A stretch of 64,000 bases of DNA from Corythucha ciliata (Eukaryota > Arthropoda > Insecta > Hemiptera > Tingidae), in contig CM075941.1 of the NCBI GenBank assembly GCA_038030265.1, positions 21,948,001-22,012,000 on the forward strand, read 5' to 3'. Every line of letters starts with the position of its first letter. The first letter of the stretch is position 1. A program made the translations under genes and the position numbers. Shown one piece after another: positions 11,563-23,460 of the stretch. The notes below the pieces were generated by a model. That model was not told the origin of the DNA and searched no databases. It saw only the letters and a program-made list of their open reading frames with translations.

Positions 11563-12629
11563 TAACATATGTAGGGAGTACCGGTTTCATTATCACACGA
11601 CACTAGCGCCGCTAGTGATAGCTACAATCGCCAATAGTTCCCTCAGATGCTTCACAAGTGGCTATTGACGTCATTTCCCCTCGTACCATCCATCCCTTCT
11701 TGAAGAACTTTGAAATTTATTTAAAAATCACCAAATGAGCCAATCGGGCTGCAACCATCGTTGATATCCTTATGTCTATGTGCCAATTCATCGGTTTACT
11801 TTTCTCCCAAATCGGGCATTCATGCAAGTTCCCCATTGAATTTATGAAAAGGCCAGTTCATCGATGGGGAATTTTGTTGTGGTCATTTCAAGCTATCATG
11901 AGAGGAAATCGGTCTAAAATCCAAGGAGGAGATAGGTTGGGGGGGGGGGGAAGAGCTGAAACGCATTCAAACCCGTAGCAACTGTGCCGCTCAACAAATC
12001 TTATTCAAATTTTACCAACGTCTACTAGGAACCTAGATGACGATTTTGAACGATCGATTAATAAAATTTTATAATATTCTCTTGGAATTATAAGGATCCA
12101 ACCATTTTTACTTCGAGCACATTTGTTATAATATCTTCCATATCGTTCAACCAATCGTTTTCAAGTTTTACGGTGTACATCTAGGGATGAGGACACAACT
12201 TTTGAGCCACCACTCGTCCAGATCTGTCGAGAATAAAGTTGACGACGGACGACTGACGCCATACTGAAAATCTAGATTTAGGCCTTTTCGTTGTCCAGGG
12301 ACACGAATCTGGCTTACCCAAACTTTCTTCCCTCCTGGAGGGCAACTCATATGCAAGAATCTCTAGTGAAGTAAACCTAGACGACAATAACGCCACCTCT
12401 GTCCTAACTGAACATTCGTATCATCGAGTAATTTCCCTCGAACAACTGAACGAGTCCGTAATGTTTGTCCCTCTCGTATAGTGTACAAACAAAAAATGTC
12501 CAATCACTAAACTCTCCATACGTGTTTCCAAAGAATACTCCAAGGGGTTTGATTGATAGAAAACCCCCACACTCTGTCGGAAAGCCAAAATACTTCTTCA
12601 GTTGACAAGGAATTAATTTTCGATACCTT

Positions 12630-13165
12630 TAATAGCAAGAAATTCACAGCAACGTCATAGTTACGTTGCAAATTCACTACTGAGTCACAGCGCAATAGGA
12701 CCATAATGTGACGTTGCAGAGAGGTTGCAAAGTGACAAATACGCGACAACGCAATGGGGTCACAATGTGACGTCACAGAGAGGTTGCAAAGTGACAAAAA
12801 TACGATATAAAACGCGAGTTACGGACATCGGGGCCAACTTTTTTTTTGTAGGTATAGGTTACACAAGGGTTACCTTATCACGATTTGCTTAGGATTGCAT
12901 GGGTTGGGGGGTAGCCAACAGTCCATCTAAATACACCTCTTTAGCCCCGATGTCGGCCTCCCTACAACGCAATGGGACCATAATGTGACATTGCTAAGTG
13001 ACAAATACGCGAAAACGCAATGGGGTCACAATGTGACGTCGCAGGGGGGTTTTGAAGTGGCAAATGTGATACGATGCAATGTAACACAATGTGACTCCGC
13101 AGAGGTTTTGGGACGTGAGTAACCCATCTTGTAACCCCTCTGCTACGCCCCATTACATCGTGACT
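12630..13165 (-). repeat. GTGACGT minisatellite cluster (inverse orientation)
   Basis: Words such as GCAATGGGGTCACAATGTGACG, GAGAGGTTGCAAAGTGACAA and ATACGCGACAACGCAATG (each given in part) recur with a spacing of about 60 bp and then become irregular. The reverse complement of the same words builds the 16800-17310 cluster, where the period is 48 bp. Many CRE-like TGACGTCA/TGACGT words result. No coding evidence. Confidence 0.75.
12824..12958. mobile_element. Short inverted-repeat insertion inside the minisatellite
   Basis: GACATCGGGGCCAAC near 12827 pairs with TTAGCCCCGATGTCGG near 12941-12957, enclosing about 100 bp unlike the surrounding GTGACGT repeats. This is most simply a MITE inserted into the minisatellite and splitting it in two. 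Confidence 0.55.
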
Positions 13166-13693
13166 CAGTTGTACAGAAGAAAGGATTCAAAAAGGTGAGA
13201 GGTTGTCAGAAAGCTTATTTAATACGCACAACATACAGGTGCGAACAAAATTTTGATGGAAGTTCAAAGTTTATTAACAAGAAGCAAGAAAATGAGCGTT
13301 TCTATTGCTCCGAGGAAAATCAGCATGATATCCAGTCAGAAAGGTTATTTCAGGATTAGTAACATCGTTATACATATACACAAGGCGTGCAATTATACAA
13401 ATTAGATACGTAGCCGTAGTTGCCTTACGTTGTAAGTCATACCTCGTTGAAGAGTTTCCAAGACCAACCGGTTCGCCTGTTCGGCATTTTCAGTGATTGA
13501 ATGTCTACTGAGTTTTTCAGCACCCACCGTGTAGGTAACACTTTTATAAAACCCTCTGGCTATGGCTTTCGGGCTAATGCAAAAAAAAAAAAAAAACTGG
13601 ATTGCTCGTTCGACTGGAGAGGCGTGGAAGGGGTGCGCCCCTCAGGATAAGTCTCCTTGCCTTCCTTGAGTAAAGCGTAATTATGTAGTACTG

Positions 13694-14850
13694 CAGTGCC
13701 GGCCTTAGACATTTGGCGCCCCTGGGCGAATCTTTAATCAGCGCTTCCATGAAGTCGCCTATATTCAGATGCCGTGATTTGGTGTTTTCTCCATTTTAAC
13801 CGCGAATGAGACTTTTCCCCACATTTCAGCGCTTCTTCCCCAATTTAATCGGTGAATTAGCAATTTTTCTATATTTTAACAGCGAATAAAGCGATTTGTC
13901 TCCGTTTTAGCGGGAATTTCGCGCTTTTTCTCCATTTTAGCAGTGAACAAGCGTTTTCCCCCAATTTTTGCAGTAAATTAGACCTTTTGCCTCATTTTAG
14001 CGAGAAGTTGCCTCCGGAAACCGTGACTTGCAATTTTCTCAACGTTCTTAAATGAAATTAGTCATTTTTCATTCTTTTAACCGCTAATTAGCAATTTTCC
14101 AGCATTTCAGTTGTGAATTAGAGTTTTACGCCAATTTTAGCCGTGATTACGTACCTAAAGCTTTTTCTTAATTTGGCCGCGATGTTGTTCACTTTCTGCC
14201 ACAAATCTGCAGAAATGTTAACCGCAAATTGACGTTTTCTCCGTTTCGCGAATTAGCGTTTTTTTCTCAATTCAGCGCTACTCTTCTCCATTCAGCCGCG
14301 AATTAGCGATTTCTGTGAATTTTTGCCGTGAATTCGTGTTTGTCTTGATCTTAGTCGCTATAGATTTTTTCACTTATACTCATGAAGTAGCGTTTTTTCC
14401 CAGTTTGAGCCACGAACTTTCCTCCAGAAGCCGAGAATTGGCGTTTTCGTACTTTTAGCCGTTATTATTTCTTTTCTCGTGCCGTGTTCCATGAACATAA
14501 AAGCTAATAATCATAATTTTTCCATTTTTATGCTTTTCTGGGGCCATCTGACCCAGCCCTATAAATCAGACCCCGTCCCGCGGGGCGGTCCAGGACGCCA
14601 CTGAATGTAAGAGAGTGTGACAAGGACAGTGATGGCGCCCTGACTTCTGTATAGATCTCTAGACTAGATAACGCCAACGCTCCTTTTGAATTAATTTATT
14701 TCGAATTTTATACCTACATGGTTTTGAAATAGGTGCTCATAAACCAAATGCGCTATTATGTGCATTTTTTATCGTCCGCCTTTTGCCCCATCGTTTGTTT
14801 TGCTAGTCGCGCCCCTGGCGGTCGCCTGGCTCGCCTCCCTTAAAGCCGGT
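13694..14850. mobile_element. hAT-like non-autonomous element filled with type B repeats
   Basis: The left end CAGTGCCGGCCTTAG...GGCGCCCCTGGGCG is answered on the right by CGCCCCTGGCGG...CCTTAAAGCCGG (14807-14850) in inverse order. CAGTGCCGGC termini with GGCGCCCC words are, from general knowledge, typical of hAT-type elements in many animals. The interior (13740-14470) is a degenerate ~30 bp array with consensus near TTTTAGCCGCGAATTAGCG followed by TTTTTCTC. No transposase frame remains. A TSD was not identified. Confidence 0.55.
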
Positions 14851-14869
14851 GAGTTTAGGCAGTTCGGCT

Positions 14870-15700
14870 ATTTATAGGGCACTAATTAACATTTTAGCCA
14901 TTTCTAAGCCGTGAGTGGTCAGTGGGGCCATTTTTGAAGCCCTATAATAGTCGGTGTTACCATCTTCAGGGTATGAATCGCCAGTTTAGGCATTGTCAAG
15001 GCGCGAATAGCCATTTTTTTTTGTTTTTTTTGGACAGGTGCCTTTCCCGGCCAAGCCGAGTCCGGCGACGCCAAGGCCTCAAGTGGGCTCTTACGTCATA
15101 CCCATCTATTAACTGTGCACTTCACACCCGTACTACGCGGGCGTTTCGGTCAGTGCGTGGTTTGTTGAACGCACACCGCCGGGAACACCCACACGAAGCC
15201 GCGTGTGCCGTGTCACAGCCCGCCGCAGCCTTATAGTGTAATGGGCAATGGCTGGATTCGAACCCATGCCCGCTGGGTTGCGAAGCGAGCATTGTATCCA
15301 TTTACACCATCGAGGCGCGCGAACAGTCAGTTTAGCCCAGGACGCAATGCATGATTTTCGCCATTGTCAGGGCATGAATCACCGGTTTAGTCAATGATTG
15401 GGTGCGAACGGTCAGTTTAGTCACTTTCAAGGCGCGAATCGTCTGTTTAACAATTTATTGGACTAAAATTGCCGGTCTTACCATTTCTAGGGCGTGAATA
15501 GTCAGTTTCACCATTCTTAAGGCAATTAATAGTGTGCGGAGTGTCAGATTTTCATTTTAGAGCAAGCGAATGGTCAATATTTGTGTAGCGTGAATTTCCA
15601 CCAGTCAGACGGTTTATTAGTAGTAGGTCGCAAATGGTCATTTTAAGGTGTGAATTGTCAGTTTTGTTGTTTTATGGCGTGCATGGTAAATTTGGATATT
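14870..15700 (+). repeat. Degenerate tandem array, type C (~30-35 bp)
   Basis: More than a dozen imperfect units resemble GGCGCGAATCGTCAGTTTAG followed by CCATTTTTA. They start at the right end of the hAT-like element. Units vary in length and are heavily substituted. The array is interrupted by T-rich sequence (15017-15030), a ~200 bp GC-richer stretch and the tRNA-like segment at 15243-15316. Confidence 0.65.
15243..15316 (-). tRNA. tRNA-like gene or pseudogene, identity uncertain
   Basis: On the minus strand the sequence starts GCCTCGATGGTGTAAATGGA (A box like TGGTGTAAATGG) and contains GGGTTCGAATCC, a full B box, at the right spacing. The middle has a 9 bp hairpin of ATGCTCGCT and AGCGGGCAT. 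The acceptor ends (GCCTCGA and the 3' region ATTGCCC) do not pair properly and the T-stem is imperfect. I therefore lean towards a tRNA pseudogene or tRNA-derived repeat. A covariance-model scan would decide. Confidence 0.4.
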
Positions 15701-15734
15701 TTTAGAGCGAGAATTCCTGGTTTGACTATTTTCC

Positions 15735-16170
15735 TATTTTCAAGGTGTACAAAAAATCAATTTCGCGGGTTTGATTCTGATGTGAATCAACAATGTCACA
15801 GCTTTGGCTCCTCCAAAAATCAATTTTGCTGCGGTTTGCCTCCTACAAACAAATTTTATGGGGTTTAGCCCAGCCAAAAGCAAGTGGTTGGCCAGAGTTG
15901 GCCTTTTCCAAGCAAATTTCGTGGGTTCGGCTCTTTCGAACAGAATTCTCACCTGTATAGGGCCCTCAAAAATAATTTCGTGAATCTTGCTCTAAAAATA
16001 CGATTTTACGATTATTTGGGTTTGCTCCCTTGAGACCCATTTTACAGTTCTGGCTCCCAAAAATCAATTTTTCGGGGTTGATCCTTTCAATACCCAAACT
16101 TGGGTTTGGCTCTTCAAAATCCCAATTTCGTGGGTTTGGCTCCCTCATAAACTCTAATTTTTTGAAGGGT
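15735..16170 (+). repeat. Degenerate tandem array, type A, second block
   Basis: About a dozen diverged units read like AATTTCGTGGGTTTGGCTCC followed by CAAAAATC. They match the small block at 6486-6660 and the inverted block at 35040-35860. It directly follows the type C array, so two different degenerate arrays adjoin here. Confidence 0.7.
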
Positions 16171-16799
16171 CCATCGAAGTCCTCTGAGTTCTGTATTCGG
16201 TGATTTGGAATGTCTACTTTATTCAATATCCCGAAATAAAAAAAATAGGACTTCTTAAAACCCTCTCCAAAACTTCCTAAGTCAGGAAGTATCCAAGTTG
16301 ACAGACACGCTTGCTGAACAGAGCTTAAAAGTACAACGTTTCACGTGTATCATGGATTGGGGGGGGGGGATTTTTGGGCTGACAGTTTATGACCCCATTG
16401 GCTATCACATACGACACAAGCCCCTTGAGAGGATTGACATGCACGATAATGTCAATAAAGTTTCTCAATTCAAAAATTGGCCGTTTGCCACGTAGTCCAG
16501 TAAAATAAGGTGTGGAAGGTTGCAATAATTCGGGTAGATGATTTTTTTGTTTCATGTTGTTAGGGGTAGTGAGGGTATGATGTGTTCAAATTGTTGATCT
16601 CGAAAAACCTCGGGATCACCCTTGAATTCGGGAAAAACTGCGAAATTTTTAGATTTTTTTTTCAGGTTTAGGCACTTTTTTTTTGCTAAGTAGCTATTTT
16701 TTCGGTTATGACTGCAAAGTAACATGCATTTCAAAGCAGACAAAATTTCCGACAATTCTAGTGCAAAGTGGGATCTGGAGGTATCACAGCCCTTATAGC

Positions 16800-17310
16800 A
16801 CAGTTACGTTGCAGAAAAGTCACAGTGACGTCACATTGAGACGTGTGACTAACATTTTTAACGTTGCAGTAACGTAGATATGTCCGCCCACTGTGACTCC
16901 CTTTGTGACGTTACAGAGAGGTCACATCGTGACGTATTCGTAGATCCCTTTGTGACTTCACACTGAGGTTACAATGGGACGTATGTAGCGTTACGTCGCA
17001 GAGATGTCGCAAATACGACACAACGAGACGTCAGACCTACATTTGTAACGTCACTGCAACGTCGCAGCAATATACCCCTTGTGACTCTTTTTGTGACGTC
17101 ACAGTGAGGTCTCAACGCATCTGTCGCGTATTTGTCACTTTGCAACGTCACATTATGGTCCCATTGCGTTGTATCGTATTTGTCACTTTGCAACGTCACA
17201 TTATGGTCCCATTGCGTTGTATCGTATTTGTCACTTTGCAACCTCTCTGTTACGTCACATTATGGTCCCATTGCGCTGTGACTCAGTTGTGAATTTGCAA
17301 CGTAACTATG
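16800..17310 (+). repeat. GTGACGT minisatellite with 48 bp units
   Basis: Exact or near-exact 48 bp units start with TTTGTCACTTTGCAACGTCA at 17131, 17179 and 17227. Upstream (16800-17110) the same words are scattered irregularly: GTGACGTCAC, GTTGCAG, GTGACTC. The family is the reverse complement of the cluster at 12630-13165. No gene overlaps convincingly. Confidence 0.8.
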
Positions 17311-17924
17311 ATGTTTCTGTGAATTTTGTGCTATTAGGGAGTTACTAAGATAGAGATCGTGGAATGTAGGATACATTTTCAAAATTGACAAATGGTGCTG
17401 ATGTAACACTTTGGAATCCTTTTAGTGGTCAAAATGGTTCACGCCCTTCAGATTTAGGCTAAACGTTCCAACAAAGTCTAAGCAGGATAACTGTCGCCCA
17501 AGAAGCTCCTTAACTACATTGATCAATAATTCGTTGTTGATATTGTAGTGCATAATTACATTAGTTGGTAAGTCCATTACTTGTAGTAGGTCTTAAAGAA
17601 AAAACGTTATCGGTTTTCGTTAGTCGTGACCATGTGGGATTCGTTTAATGGTCATCCTCACAAAACTGGACCAGAACGACTTCTGTAAACCCAATGTTAC
17701 GATTCTTTTTTAGGTATAGTTAGTTTTCAGCATTTCGTCCTTTATAGGACGAAGTACGTAGGGGAATACACCAAGGGCGTAGTTCAGTCTCCTTTTCGCC
17801 TCGGACTTGCTACAAGAGGCACTTGGTCCGGGCCCCATCGCTAAGGCAATTAGGCCGAGTACTCAAATGGATCAAACCAAGTAGGGAAGTAGGCATTATT
17901 TATCAAAGCGAATAAATTTTTTTT

Positions 17925-18105
17925 TTTACACGTACACGTGTGTGTACGTGTACACACACGTACAGGGTGTGTACGTTTGTTTCAACGTACACACCCTTTG
18001 AAATCGTTCGGAACCGTTCGAGAATCATTTTGCCTTTGTAAAAAGCACAACCATTGAGATATACTGCCAAATAATGAATCTCGTACGGTTCCGAACGAGT
18101 TAATT
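17925..18105. repeat. Nested palindromes
   Basis: An alternating purine/pyrimidine tract of ACGTGTGT type (17929-17960) is followed by a perfect hairpin, AGGGTGTGTACGTT (17964) with AACGTACACACCCT (to 17997). TCGTTCGGAACCG at about 18005 is then roughly mirrored by CGGTTCCGAACGA at 18087-18099. The nested design could be one small foldback element; the function is unknown. Confidence 0.6.
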
Positions 18106-19627
18106 TTGGCATACATTTGACGAGCTACATCTTGGAAACTACGGTACCTCCGAATCCCGCTTTGGACTCGTTTTGTCGGAAATGTTGCCTAATTCGAAAA
18201 AATACTTCATAGTCAATACCAAAAACAGGCTGGTTTAGCGAAAAAGTGCCAAAAATCACAAACATTTCAAAAATGTCGCAGTTTTTCTATAATTTAAGGG
18301 TGATCCTGAAGTCTTTCGAGGTCAAAAATGTGTACACGCGTCATACACCTACCTACACCACCCCAGACAACTTGGAACCAAAAAATCATCTACCCTATAA
18401 TTATTGCAACCTCACCACCCTTTTTACTATACTTACTTAACTGGACTGACGTATAAACTAGTCATTTTCATCAATGAAAGACAAATATTCACTTCAGAAA
18501 CTTGTTCCAATTAACATGGGAACACCGCCAATTCCACAACTTGAGCGTTTGCCTGTACAGAAACGGCAAAATTTGACCTGGAATTTCACTGCTCACGGCA
18601 CTAGGAAGTTACAATTGACCCCATTCCCTCATCCCAACCACCCGTGAACTCATTAAATAGTAAATTCTGTCTCAGCTTTATCACTTAAATTGAGCACGAC
18701 CCCGCCCTTTATCTTACAATATCACTGGTGTCTTAACCTTTATCCTGCTGGTTCGTTATCAGAAAAGCCTGGTAGGGAAAAGAGGGAATAGTTAATTTAT
18801 ATTATGCTCCACAGGGAAAAACTCATTTTCTTACAAATACCTGCCTCTACTGAATTGATTGCCTACTGCTCTTTAAAGTGAGGTCCCTTCCTTCTAATTT
18901 CCCCATTATTTTGTTAACAATGCCCCTCCACTCAATTGCGTTCCTTTAATCAGTCCAATTGATTTACGATCTTGTTTTAATGAACGCTTGCCTGCCGGTA
19001 AGTTGAATAATTGTGATATGGCGGCGGTAGCCTATGATTTTCACGTTTTCTTAACAAATTTAACCCCTCGTTTGACCTCATTTCGTCTTCTTCCTCCAGG
19101 CCCAGTAGTATACGTCGTTTTTCATTTGAGCCTCCGTGTCCTCGCACTAGGTCACCACCTTATCCCCCACCCCCCTCTAGTTTTCGTGATCTCAACGCGG
19201 TGAACTGATGATCATTAATTGATCACGGCCGATCCGGCTCCCTCCAGCGTAGTACTCAGTTTGAAAGTTTCCGTTAAGATCTTCTTTTATACCTATAGCG
19301 GGTGGTTTTCATTTTTTGCGTCGTATTTTACATATTTTATTTCGCACACCCGGGAGGGCATAACTTGCCGTGTTCCCACCGCTCTTCCCGCGACGAAACT
19401 GCACGCGAAGCGAACATAACTATTAAAGACCGCTATATCGTCTTCGTTGTATCGTTTATGATTCAAAGCGGCATTTTCCCCAGGTATTTATTTTATTTTA
19501 ATAAAAACTCACCCCCGTATATCGCATGCACCAGAGCTCATGAGATTTTCATTGCATGACCGGGCTTCAGAAGCCTAGTGGGCGTGAACCTCCATATAGG
19601 GGTGAAGCTCTCCGCGTCGATAATAAC
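18106..19627. other. Intergenic stretch, no supported feature
   Basis: AT-rich sequence with short open frames, none matching a family I recognise. No element boundary was identified by eye. Confidence 0.4.
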
Positions 19628-20055
19628 TGTCTGGAAGAGATTAATGTTATATTTTTAGGGTTTTGGCTTTTTTCTTTTTCTACTTCTTCGTTTCCTGAGC
19701 TTTCGCCTTCTTGTGCCGAAGGCATCGTCAGAGAACTTTATAAGTTATAAAGTTTATAACTTAATAAATTTATAAATTTATTAAGTTATAATAATAAATA
19801 ATTATTATATAATTATAATAATATATTATAATAATTATTATAATATAATATTATAATAATTAATAAACTTATAACTTATAAATTTAACTTTATAACTTAA
19901 CTTTACTAAGTTCTCTGACGATGCCTTCAGCACAAGAAGGCGAAAGCTCAGGAAACGAAGAAGTAGAAGAAAAAAAAAGCCGAAACCCTAAAAATATAAC
20001 ATTAATCAAGTTGTATGGCTTAAAAACTAATAATATTAATAATGTCTGGAAGAGA
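19628..20055. mobile_element. Long hairpin element flanked by a 13 bp direct repeat
   Basis: TTAATGTTATATTTTTAGGG starts the left arm at 19641, and its reverse complement ends the right arm at 20005. The arms match nearly perfectly for about 100 bp, including CTTTCGCCTTCTTGTGC and GGCATCGTCAGAGAACTT. They then merge into an A/T-only centre (19740-19910). TGTCTGGAAGAGA occurs directly on both sides (19628-19640, 20043-20055), touching the left arm but about 37 bp beyond the right arm. Confidence 0.75.
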
Positions 20056-20100
20056 GTTGTAGAATATACAATAATTATATGAACCTGAATATAATATAGG

Positions 20101-21220
20101 GGAATACGGGTGGATCAGTATATAAGTGTGACAAAAATGTTTGGGTAAAACTACGTTAAAAGTGGAGTGTTCTGGGCAGACTGAGGAGGGGACCGTGGAC
20201 GAGGTCGACTGGTGGTATGACAGGATGCCTGGGGGATCAGGAGGACCAGGAGCGGAGTTCCAAACAACGTTCAAGCTTCAAGAATACACGAGAACATAAA
20301 AACTCGAAAAAAAGAAGAATGAAATTCGCCAGCCACTTACCAACGGTTGTAAGACAAATCCGACCACTTGTCTACTGAGCGGACGACGGCACTTCTCGGC
20401 AGCGACGACAAGCCCGACGGTGATTTTTGCGGAACACAAGAGTACAAAACAAAATTCGCGAATCGTACAACAAAAAACGGCGAGACAGACAAAATGAATA
20501 TTCCTAAAAAAAAAGAAAAAAAAAAAGGAAAACGTGGGCCCACTCGCGCGATTCCGTCAAGAGAGATAGAGAGAGAGGTTGTGTATTTTTTTTCTCTTCG
20601 CGACGCGACATGGGTTCTCCAGTATTGCCAACACAAAAAAATGAAATAAACATACAAATTATGGACAGGAAGGGAGTTTGGTGGGGAAAAAAGGGGCGAA
20701 TCTTGAACATGGAGAAAATGGTACCTTCGGAAGTGTCCTAGGTCGATCTGTTCCGGAGTTATGATTTTTTTTGTGTGTTTAAAAAAGTAACCAATGCTTG
20801 CTTCAAAAAATCCGCAATTTCTCGGCTTATATCGCACCAAATCCAAAAAGTGTTGCCATTTTCAGAAACTACGGAACATTTCCTTTAGGATAGAGGCCAT
20901 TTTATTGCTTGAAATAATCGTCAACACCCAGAAATGTGGCATTTTTTCCATAAATTTACTTGGCCTCCAAAATTTGTCCGTTTTACGAAAAGTCACTGTA
21001 CCCAAACAGCTTCATCAACAGACTTTCGATGTATCACGAAAACTTCCCCGTCTTCTAAGCTTCCTTTTGGCGGAACGAAAACGTCACGAGAAAGCACAAA
21101 AACCGTGTTTTTACGGAACGTGGCCCATAGCCTACGGTATTCGTGAAGGGTGCAGGAAGATCGGCAATAAGTGAGAACAGAATATCTTATCCTGGATAGT
21201 TTATCATCAGGGGGAGGGGA
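20101..21220 (+). repeat. Dispersed repeat W, copy 1, split by a solo LTR
   Basis: GGGTGGATC..., AAGTGTGACAA, GGGTAAAACTACGTTAAAAG and, after an interruption, GGTACCTTCGGAAGTGTCCT, AAGTAACCAATGCTTGCTTC and GTTTTTACG match copy 2 at 43137-43735 in order. Copy 3 is inverted at about 48140-48505. The start GGGTGGATC resembles a mariner-type CAGGGTG end, but I could not find the other end. No intact frame. Confidence 0.75.
20168..20709. mobile_element. Solo LTR (542 bp) with 5 bp TSD
   Basis: The segment begins TGTTCTGG and ends TTGAACA, i.e. TGTTC...GAACA, as LTRs do, and is bounded on both sides by TGGAG (20163-20167 and 20710-20714). Repeat copy 2 has an uninterrupted site with a single TGGAG at 43194-43200 (AGTGGAGTAAAATGG). 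There is no internal gag/pol region, so LTR-LTR recombination has probably removed it. Orientation and superfamily (Gypsy, BEL or other) are not resolved. Confidence 0.75.
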
Positions 21221-21239
21221 AAGGGTAGATTTGAGCCCT

Positions 21240-23050
21240 AGCTGGCAATGTTGCTAGTTGAATGTGCAGGGTTTTCTCTAAAATTACTTGTTTATTGTTT
21301 TTTACTAGATTGGACCCATCCTTCAAAAAACAATGGCTTGAGCAAGACAATAACGTCTCAGTTTCCATCCTTTTTCAGCGATCTGTTCATCTTATTGAGA
21401 TCGATAAGTAAGTTTTTCCATTTCATAAGTTTTTCATGATAAAGATCTTACGTGGATGTCACAGCAACTCTTCCGAGCGATAGTGGACAAATAGGGTTTG
21501 TTTTAACGTCAAGGGTATAATTTTTTTGTATTTGATGTGGGGGGAAAGAAGTTGATTTTTCAGGGAAAAGCTATTTTCGACGGCACGTTTTGTTTGTGCT
21601 CGGGTGTTTACTGGCCTCTTATAACTAGGACAGGACAGGGATGGAGGGTGGGAATGCGTTATAGACCGGTGATTCACAAGTCGTTATAAGGTCTCGCTGT
21701 TACTGATGTGACGTTCTCGTCGTTAAAAAACATGCCAAAAAGGAAGTGCTTGAAGATTGCTCATTATTTCGTTAGGAAACACTAATAAGTGGCGATAACA
21801 GTCGTCACTGGATTATGTTTTTCATGTCTAGTTGGGCGGACGTAATCCGTATGCGGGCTCCGGTGACACAAAACTATTTAGTAAGACCAAAGGGGGGGGG
21901 GGGAGCGAATAATGAAATTGAGGGCCGGGAATTCAATTTTTTGCATAATGGTCTGCACTAATATGGACTGACAGATTTTGTGAGGCCGAACTATTAGAAT
22001 CGCGACGATTATCCCCGTTTCAGAGGAAAATGTTGAATATTTGTCGATAAATTGATCATTTAGTGTGTCCAAATCAGGTTCCAGAGGCAAATTTCCTCTG
22101 TTTTATTGTGAACTCTTATAATCGCCAGTTTTTTGGCTTTTTGTTTAAGGCCAGATGGCCTTAAAACGGCGAATGAAGCCAAGGGAGAGAGGTATATGCT
22201 GTAGGTTGAAGCCAAAACGGCCAAATGGGTCGGGACCTTAGCTGATGTGATGAGCGTGTGTTATGTAGCACCCACGACTACAATTTCACAAGTTGAAGGC
22301 AATTTTCAGCCGTGGGAGTCGATTTTCAGTAAAGAGTGGTGTTTGGGAGCCTTTCAGGAACACTGGGATCCTTTTTGGGGGAGTGGTCAGGGGGGGTATC
22401 GTATATTTTGTGGTGAAGTCGTAGCCTAGCCTGCGCGAACTGACTTACACGTGAGGGCATGTGCCATCTTCAGGTACATTTCCTAGGCTTCTCTCTTATC
22501 AGCAGTGAATATTTATTTTATTTATGTGAGGAATAAAAGTATTTTCTCCTTTGACTTTATGATGAATTCTGACGAGGGCGTTTCGATTCTCTCCGAAATT
22601 AAGAGCAGCTTGTAGTAAGGTAGACCTTTTTTCCGTCGAGAACGCTTTGAAAGGCTTCCTTAATTAAACCTGCAGGGATGAGCTCCCAATAATCCTTTCT
22701 ATCTCTTTTTGAGGGCAACCGGCAAGCACTTTACAAAAACCAAGCAAGCAGTAAATATAAACATCATGTTTCAGACAGAATTATTACCTTTACAGCTTAA
22801 AATAATGCTGATTTTGGACTTTTTATTACCTTTTTGTATCTTAAAATTACGCTGATTTTGGACTTTGTTCGAAAACTATCTAGTAAAATTGATGGGCCAA
22901 ACATCCTTAACTCACTGCTCACTGCGCTGCTCCAAGATGAAGGAACCTAGAAAAAATATATATAAATCAAAAGCCTGAGGCCTTAGGAAGACCATGGTAT
23001 AAAACAACAACAACAATTTGTACCAATGAGCATTGTTTTGAAAGTTCTCG
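21240..23050. other. Intergenic stretch, no supported gene
   Basis: Contains a G-run at about 21891-21903, a small hairpin GGCCAGATGGCC (22151) and AT-rich sequence. Open frames are short and unlike known families. Confidence 0.4.
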
Positions 23051-23075
23051 AAGAGATAAAAGACAAGTTTGCTAA

Positions 23076-23440
23076 CTAAAGAAGACTGCGTGATTGATGA
23101 TCCATGGCCCTCGAGTTTTATTTCGCATTTGTCGACTAACGCGCCCATGTTACCTTTTAACCAGCATGAAATCGGAGAGGTCGGAGCACTGACAAAATTG
23201 ATACGGCCATGGAAGTTTTCTTGTTTATTTTTTTTTTTGTATGCATTATTGATGAACGCCAAAAACGGGAACATGGAAGTATCGTGTGGTCCTCCACACA
23301 ATCCCTGAATCATCAATCACGAGGTCTTCATTCCTCAAACACCAAAATTTCCATAACCCTAAATCCAAAAAAATGCTTCGTCGCACATAATCAATAATCA
23401 ACCCTCAGCCCACATCGACTAATCTTCAATTACCGACCCT
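23076..23440. repeat. Dispersed repeat Z, uninterrupted copy
   Basis: GAAGACTGCGTGATTGATGAT (23082, given in part) and TCATCAATCACGAGGTCTTC (to about 23330) form inverted ends around ~250 bp. The interior carries CATGGAAGTTTTCTTG and GGAACATGGAAGTATCG. The flank 23330-23440 (ACACCAAAATTTCC, AACCCTAAATCC, ATCAATAATCAACCCTCAGC) recurs inverted at 29280-29383. It provides the empty site for the MITE at 29383-29666. Confidence 0.7.
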
Positions 23441-23460
23441 TATCCATCAACGACTATAAC

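Noticed and set aside
17131..17275. CRISPR-like regular repeats
   Set aside because: The 48 bp units are contiguous with no unique spacers and the window is eukaryotic. This is a minisatellite.
20337..20846. 169-codon minus-strand open frame
   Set aside because: It crosses the border between the solo LTR and repeat W, so it cannot be an ancestral gene, and it has no recognisable domain.
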